From: Betaproteobacteria bacterium
GTDB taxonomy: Bacteria; Pseudomonadota; Gammaproteobacteria; Burkholderiales; Burkholderiaceae_C
Length of the DNA: 9,117 nucleotides
Assembly (NCBI GenBank): GCA_009925955.1
Contig: RFPX01000039.1
Coordinates: forward strand, 1-9,117
Direction: 5' to 3'
Made by a program: the position numbers and the translations under genes. Below are positions 5,621-9,117 of this stretch, piece by piece. The notes beneath the pieces are model-generated. The model was not told the DNA's origin. It did not search any database and saw nothing but the letters and a program-made list of their open reading frames with translations. Each line of letters begins with the position of its first letter. Positions within the stretch are counted from its first letter, which is position 1.

Positions 5621-7117
5621 ATGAACGACGCGCCGATGGGGTATTGGGTGGTCATAGGGGCCATGGCCGTGGCCTTGTTGGGCTTGGCTTGGGCGCTGTT
5701 GCGCTCGGCTGCCACGCGAGCTGCGGTGGCACCCGATCCCCAACAAGCAGCCGACCTGGTGGTGGCGCGCCTGCTGCCTCTGCAAGAGTCCTTGGAGCGC
5801 AGCTTGCGCGACGAGGTGCAGCGCTCGGCCTTGGGCCAGCGGGCCGACATGGCCCAGCAGCAGCAGTCCCTGCTGGCGCAGGGCAGCGAAGTGGCCCGTA
5901 TCCAAAACGAGCAGATCGATGGGTTTCGCCTGCAGCTGGGCGCCGTGCAGCAGGCCCTGAGCACGGGGCTTCAGCAACAGTCGGCCCACCAAGGCGAGGC
6001 GCTGGCGCGCTTGTCGGATTCTGTTTCACAGCAGCTGCGTGCCTTGGCGGCCAACAACGACAGCCGCTTGACCGAGATGCGCGCGCAGATGGAAAGCCGC
6101 CTGGCGGCCCTGCAGGAGGGCAACGAAAAGAAGCTCGAGCAGATGCGCCAGACGGTGGATGAAAAGCTGCACGCCACGCTGGAACAGCGCTTGGGGGAGA
6201 GCTTCAAGCAGGTGGCCGAACGCCTGGAGCAGGTGCACCGTGGCCTGGGCGATATGCAGGTCTTGGCACGCGATGTGGGCTCACTCAACAAGGTGCTCAC
6301 GAACGTCAAAACCCGGGGCATCCTGGGTGAGGTGCAACTCAGCGCCTTGCTCGAGCAGGTGTTGACGGTGGAGCAGTACGCCTCCAACGTGGAGGTGGTG
6401 CCGGGCAGCGGAGCCCGTGTCGAGTTCGCGATCCGATTGCCCCAGCGCGGGGCGGGGCCCGGCGGTGTGGCCGCCGGCAGCAACAGCCTGGGCGCGGCAC
6501 AGGGCTTTGACGGCGCTGCACCCACCTGGTTGCCCATCGACGCCAAGTTCCCACGCGAAGACTATGAGCGCCTGATCGAGGCGCAGGAGCGCAGCGACGC
6601 GGGAGCCGTGGAAGCCGCTGGCAAGGCGCTGGAGCAGCGCATTCGCCTGGAGGCCCGCAGCATCCGCGAAAAGTACATCGCCGCGCCGCACACCACCGAT
6701 TTCGCCATTCTGTTTCTGCCCACCGAGGGCCTGTATGCCGAGGTGCTGCGTCGTCCGGGGCTGATGCAGGCGCTGCAGATGGAGCACCGCATCATCCTGG
6801 CAGGCCCCACCACCTTGTTGGCCATGCTCAACAGCGTACAGATGGGCTTTCGCACACTGGCCTTGGAGCGCCGCAGTGCCGAGGTGTGGGAGGTGCTCGG
6901 TGCCGTCAAAACCGAGTTCGCCAAGTTCGGCGACGTGCTGGCCAAGACGCAGAAGAAGCTGCAGGAGGCCTCCAACACGATCGAGGCCGCTGCGGTGCGC
7001 ACCCGCGCTATGGGCCGCAAGCTGCAGGAGGTGCAGGCCTTGCCGGATGCGTCCTCGCGTGAGCTGATCGGCTTGCCGGGTGAGGAAACCGAGGGCCCGG
7101 CCGACACACTGCCGTAA
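5621..7117 (+). CDS. rmuC: DNA recombination protein RmuC
   Basis: RmuC family protein, 498 residues. In E. coli, loss of rmuC raises recombination at inverted repeats, and the C-terminal domain is predicted to have a restriction-endonuclease-like fold. Residues 8-27 form one N-terminal membrane anchor. About 40-215 is a Gln/Glu/Arg-rich coiled coil, and the RmuC domain follows from about 220 to 465. Within it are the SLNKVLTNVKTRG / GILGEVQL block (221-240), Glu268 in RVEFAI, and Asp307-x-Lys309 in PIDAKFPREDYERL. Together these resemble a PD-(D/E)xK-type site (inference). LFLPTEGLYAEVL and AGPTTLLAMLNSVQMGF are further family blocks. An unusual Gly/Ala-rich stretch at about 275-301 interrupts the core. 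ATG at 5621 is chosen because it places the anchor at the N-terminus and avoids overlap with the dehydrogenase; GGAAG at 5608-5612 is a plausible ribosome site. Confidence 0.95.
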   Translation: MNDAPMGYWVVIGAMAVALLGLAWALLRSAATRAAVAPDPQQAADLVVARLLPLQESLERSLRDEVQRSALGQRADMAQQQQSLLAQGSEVARIQNEQIDGFRLQLGAVQQALSTGLQQQSAHQGEALARLSDSVSQQLRALAANNDSRLTEMRAQMESRLAALQEGNEKKLEQMRQTVDEKLHATLEQRLGESFKQVAERLEQVHRGLGDMQVLARDVGSLNKVLTNVKTRGILGEVQLSALLEQVLTVEQYASNVEVVPGSGARVEFAIRLPQRGAGPGGVAAGSNSLGAAQGFDGAAPTWLPIDAKFPREDYERLIEAQERSDAGAVEAAGKALEQRIRLEARSIREKYIAAPHTTDFAILFLPTEGLYAEVLRRPGLMQALQMEHRIILAGPTTLLAMLNSVQMGFRTLALERRSAEVWEVLGAVKTEFAKFGDVLAKTQKKLQEASNTIEAAAVRTRAMGRKLQEVQALPDASSRELIGLPGEETEGPADTLP

Positions 7118-7128
7118 CATCGGCGGGC

Positions 7129-8364
7129 TTGAACGCCGACACTCCCCGCCTTCCCGCCACCTTTGCCTGGCTCATCATTGGGCTGATTGCACTGCACGCC
7201 TGCATGGCGGCCACCCGTGTCGTCTCCAGCCTGTGGGTGCTGCGCCAGGGCTACGACGAACGCATGATGGGCCTGATCCTCAGCCTGTTTGCTGTAGCCC
7301 CCATCGTGCTGTCGCTTTGGGCCGGTCGCCTGGCCGATCGCCATGGCTTGCAGCGCCCGGTTCGCCTGGCCACCGCCATGGGCGTGGTGGGCACCGCCGC
7401 CAGCGCCTGGTCGCCCAGCCTGTGGACCGTGGGCCTGGCGGCCCTGCTCACCGGCGGGGCCCTGAGCCTGGCGGCCGTGGCCATTCAGCGCGAAGCAGGG
7501 CAGTTGGCCCACCAAGGGCATGACCTCAAGCGCATCTTCAGCTGGGTGGCTCTGGGGCCGGCACTGTCCAACGTTCTGGCGCCCCTGCTCAGCGGCGTGG
7601 TCATTGACTATGCCGGCTTGCGTTGGGCGTTTGTGGTGTTGGTGGCCTTGCCGCTGCTGGCCTATGCCTTGTTGTCACGCGTAGGCCAACACTTGAGCCC
7701 GCCGCAGCATGTGGTGGGGGCCGCATGGGCCGGCACCGCGGGTGCGGGATCTTGGGCGCTGCTGCGCTCACGCCCCTTGCGGGTGCTGCTTTTGTTGAAC
7801 CTGTCCATGGCCGCGGCCTGGGATGCCCACACATTTGCCGTGCCGGTGGTGGGGCATTTGCGCGACATGAGCGCCTCGGAGATTGGCGTGGTCTTTGCCT
7901 CCTTTGCGATGGCCGCCACCGCGGTGCGGCTGTTCATCGTGCGCTGGGCCTCGCGCATCCAGGAAACACAGATGCTTCGGGCCGCCATGGCCCTGGCGGC
8001 CACGGTGTTGCTGATCTACACGTGGCTTCCGGGCCTCATGGGCCTGATGGTGGGCTCCGCCTTGTTGGGCCTGGCCTTGGGGTCGGTGCAGCCCATGGTG
8101 CTGTCCATGCTGCACCAGGTGACGCCGGCAGACCGCCAGGGCCAGGCCCTGGGGTTGCGCATGATGGTCACCAACGCCGCCACCGTGGGCATGCCGGTGC
8201 TCTTTGGCCTGATGTCGGCTTCGCTGACCACCGCAGCGCCCTTGTGGCTGATGGCAGCGGCGTTGCTGCTGGCCCAGCGTCCGGCGATGGGCCTGGCCGC
8301 GCTGATCAGCCCGCCATCCCCTGATGCCGAAGCAGGGCATCCATCGAAGGTTCACGGCCCCTGA
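7129..8364 (+). CDS. MFS transporter, 12-helix permease
   Basis: Major facilitator superfamily inner-membrane permease of 411 residues with about 12 hydrophobic helices. The family's motif A is visible in the loop after the second helix (GRLADRHG, residues 66-73). A long central loop around residues 185-205 separates the two halves, and the second half repeats the pattern. The substrate is unknown; the general form fits drug/metabolite exporters of the YfcJ/MdtG sort, but nothing proves direction. The start is TTG at 7129: the frame is closed by a TGA at 7081 and has no ATG or GTG between the two, while the first in-frame ATG (residue 26) would remove much of helix 1. It follows rmuC by only 11 bp with no clear Shine-Dalgarno, so coupled initiation is likely. 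The last 59 bp overlap the convergent oligopeptidase gene. Confidence 0.9.
   Translation: MNADTPRLPATFAWLIIGLIALHACMAATRVVSSLWVLRQGYDERMMGLILSLFAVAPIVLSLWAGRLADRHGLQRPVRLATAMGVVGTAASAWSPSLWTVGLAALLTGGALSLAAVAIQREAGQLAHQGHDLKRIFSWVALGPALSNVLAPLLSGVVIDYAGLRWAFVVLVALPLLAYALLSRVGQHLSPPQHVVGAAWAGTAGAGSWALLRSRPLRVLLLLNLSMAAAWDAHTFAVPVVGHLRDMSASEIGVVFASFAMAATAVRLFIVRWASRIQETQMLRAAMALAATVLLIYTWLPGLMGLMVGSALLGLALGSVQPMVLSMLHQVTPADRQGQALGLRMMVTNAATVGMPVLFGLMSASLTTAAPLWLMAAALLLAQRPAMGLAALISPPSPDAEAGHPSKVHGP
8301..8310. other. 10-bp perfect palindrome at the oligopeptidase stop codon
   Basis: GCTGATCAGC reads the same on both strands and contains the TGA stop of the - strand gene. A second inverted pair, GATGCC (8323-8328) with GGCATC (8336-8341), lies close by. 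Neither is followed by a T-run on either strand, so a role as a bidirectional terminator is weakly supported. Confidence 0.3.
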
Positions 8365-9117
8365 AGGCCTTGAAGTTTTCCAGGGCGGGGCGAGAGCCGC
8401 CACGCTCGAACACCTCCTGGCGCAGCCGCCTTCCGGTGACGACGCTCAGCGGCTCCGTTTCCTCGAAGGCGCTCCAGGCGTCTGCACTGAGCACCTCGGC
8501 CCACTTGTAGCTGTAGTACCCCGCCGAATAGCCGCCCGCGAAGATGTGGGAGAAAGCATGTTGGAAGCGGTTGAAGGCCGGTGGCGGGTTGACCGAGACC
8601 TCGGCGCGGACCTCATCCATCACGGCCTGCACGCTCGAGGCTTGCTCAGGTTCGGCATGCAAGCGCATGTCAAAGAGTGCGAATTCGATCTGCCTGAGGG
8701 TTTGCAGGCCACTTTGGAAGTTCTTGGCCGCCATCATCTTCTCGTACAACTCCCTGGGCAGGGGTTGGCCGGTCTCCACATGGGCGGTCAGGTGCTTGAG
8801 CACCTCCCACTCCCAGCAGAAGTTCTCCATGAATTGGCTGGGCAACTCCACCGCATCCCACTCCACACCCGAGATGCCGGCCACCCCGATGTCGCTGACC
8901 TGGGTCAGCATGTGGTGCAGACCATGGCCAAATTCGTGGAAGAGGGTGATCACGTCGTCATGGGTGAGCAGGGCCGCTTGGCCCGGCAGCGGAGGCGCGA
9001 AGTTGCACACCAGGTGCGCCACGGGGGTCTGCAGGGAGCCCTCCGGGCGCAGCCAGCGCCCGCGCACATCGTCCATCCACGCGCCCGGCTGCTTGCCTGG
9101 CCGCGCGTAGGGGTCCA
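8306..9117 (-). CDS. prlC: oligopeptidase A, M3 family zinc metallopeptidase (3' part, 5' end outside window)
   Basis: C-terminal 269 residues of an M3 (thimet-type) zinc metallopeptidase, cytoplasmic, which degrades short peptides including cleaved signal peptides. The E. coli enzyme is 680 residues, so roughly 60% lies beyond the right edge. The frame stays open to the window end, and the first visible residues, DPYARPGKQPGAWMDD, match oligopeptidase A; the ATG at 9076 is therefore internal. The zinc motif HEFGH is at 8924-8938. The third ligand Glu is in VELPSQ (codon 8846-8848). The substrate-binding Gly/Tyr-rich stretch GGYSAGYYSYKWAE (about 8500-8540) and LSADAW follow. EWDAVELPSQFMENF separates this branch from eukaryotic thimet oligopeptidase. 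The gene is convergent with the MFS gene and overlaps it by 59 bp. Dcp is a close relative but fits less well. Confidence 0.94.
   Translation of the reverse strand, partial: DPYARPGKQPGAWMDDVRGRWLRPEGSLQTPVAHLVCNFAPPLPGQAALLTHDDVITLFHEFGHGLHHMLTQVSDIGVAGISGVEWDAVELPSQFMENFCWEWEVLKHLTAHVETGQPLPRELYEKMMAAKNFQSGLQTLRQIEFALFDMRLHAEPEQASSVQAVMDEVRAEVSVNPPPAFNRFQHAFSHIFAGGYSAGYYSYKWAEVLSADAWSAFEETEPLSVVTGRRLRQEVFERGGSRPALENFKAFRGREPSMDALLRHQGMAG

Noticed and set aside
6562..7521. 319-codon - strand frame spanning the end of rmuC and the start of the MFS gene
   Set aside because: It crosses two well-supported + strand genes and shows no recognisable domain.
8323..8341. Intrinsic terminator between the convergent MFS and peptidase genes
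   Set aside because: A 6-bp stem with a 7-base loop is present, but no T-run follows on either strand, so I do not call it a terminator.
9074..9076. ATG as the start of a complete short peptidase
   Set aside because: The frame stays open upstream and the residues before it match oligopeptidase A, so this Met is internal.
1..9117. tRNA, rRNA, CRISPR array, insertion sequence, prophage or defence-system genes
   Set aside because: No cloverleaf, repeat-spacer pattern, transposase, integrase or defence-protein motif was found; genes are packed with gaps of at most about 62 bp.

Overview
The window is a compact, high-G+C stretch (about two thirds G+C by eye). It holds eight genes on the + strand and one convergent gene entering from the right edge. 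There are no tRNAs, rRNAs, insertion sequences, phage genes or CRISPR repeats. The gene families and their wording (a histone-deacetylase-family protein starting MKAFYSDHF, an RmuC with an N-terminal anchor, an IT-superfamily Na+/H+ antiporter, a GhrB-like dehydrogenase and an oligopeptidase A) most resemble Burkholderiales, probably Comamonadaceae. This taxon call is inference from remembered family resemblance, not a search.

Layout: a patatin-like phospholipase (3-872) is followed by a 62-bp gap. Next comes a tightly coupled trio: a histone-deacetylase-family amidohydrolase (935-1879), a hotdog acyl-CoA thioesterase (1896-2342) and an FMN nitroreductase (2339-3073). The thioesterase and nitroreductase overlap by ATGA. 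A hairpin followed by six T residues sits inside the 3' end of the nitroreductase and may end this transcription unit. Then come an NhaD-like sodium:proton antiporter (3081-4583), a GhrB-like D-2-hydroxyacid dehydrogenase (4597-5595), the recombination-limiting protein RmuC (5621-7117) and an MFS permease read from a TTG start (7129-8364). On the - strand, the 3' part of oligopeptidase A (8306-9117) converges on the MFS gene and overlaps it tail to tail by 59 bp.

Functionally this looks like ordinary chromosomal housekeeping and accessory metabolism: lipid and acyl chemistry (patatin, deacetylase-like enzyme, thioesterase), redox and hydroxyacid metabolism (nitroreductase, hydroxyacid dehydrogenase), ion homeostasis, DNA maintenance and peptide turnover. 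I see no defence island, biosynthetic cluster or clearly new system. The points most worth a second look are the terminator-like hairpin inside the nitroreductase gene, the uncertain start and structured leader of the antiporter, a six-codon mini-ORF that links the deacetylase stop to the thioesterase start, a Gly/Ala-rich insertion in the RmuC core, and the 59-bp convergent overlap. No intergenic stretch exceeds about 65 bp, so no long gene-free region needs explaining.
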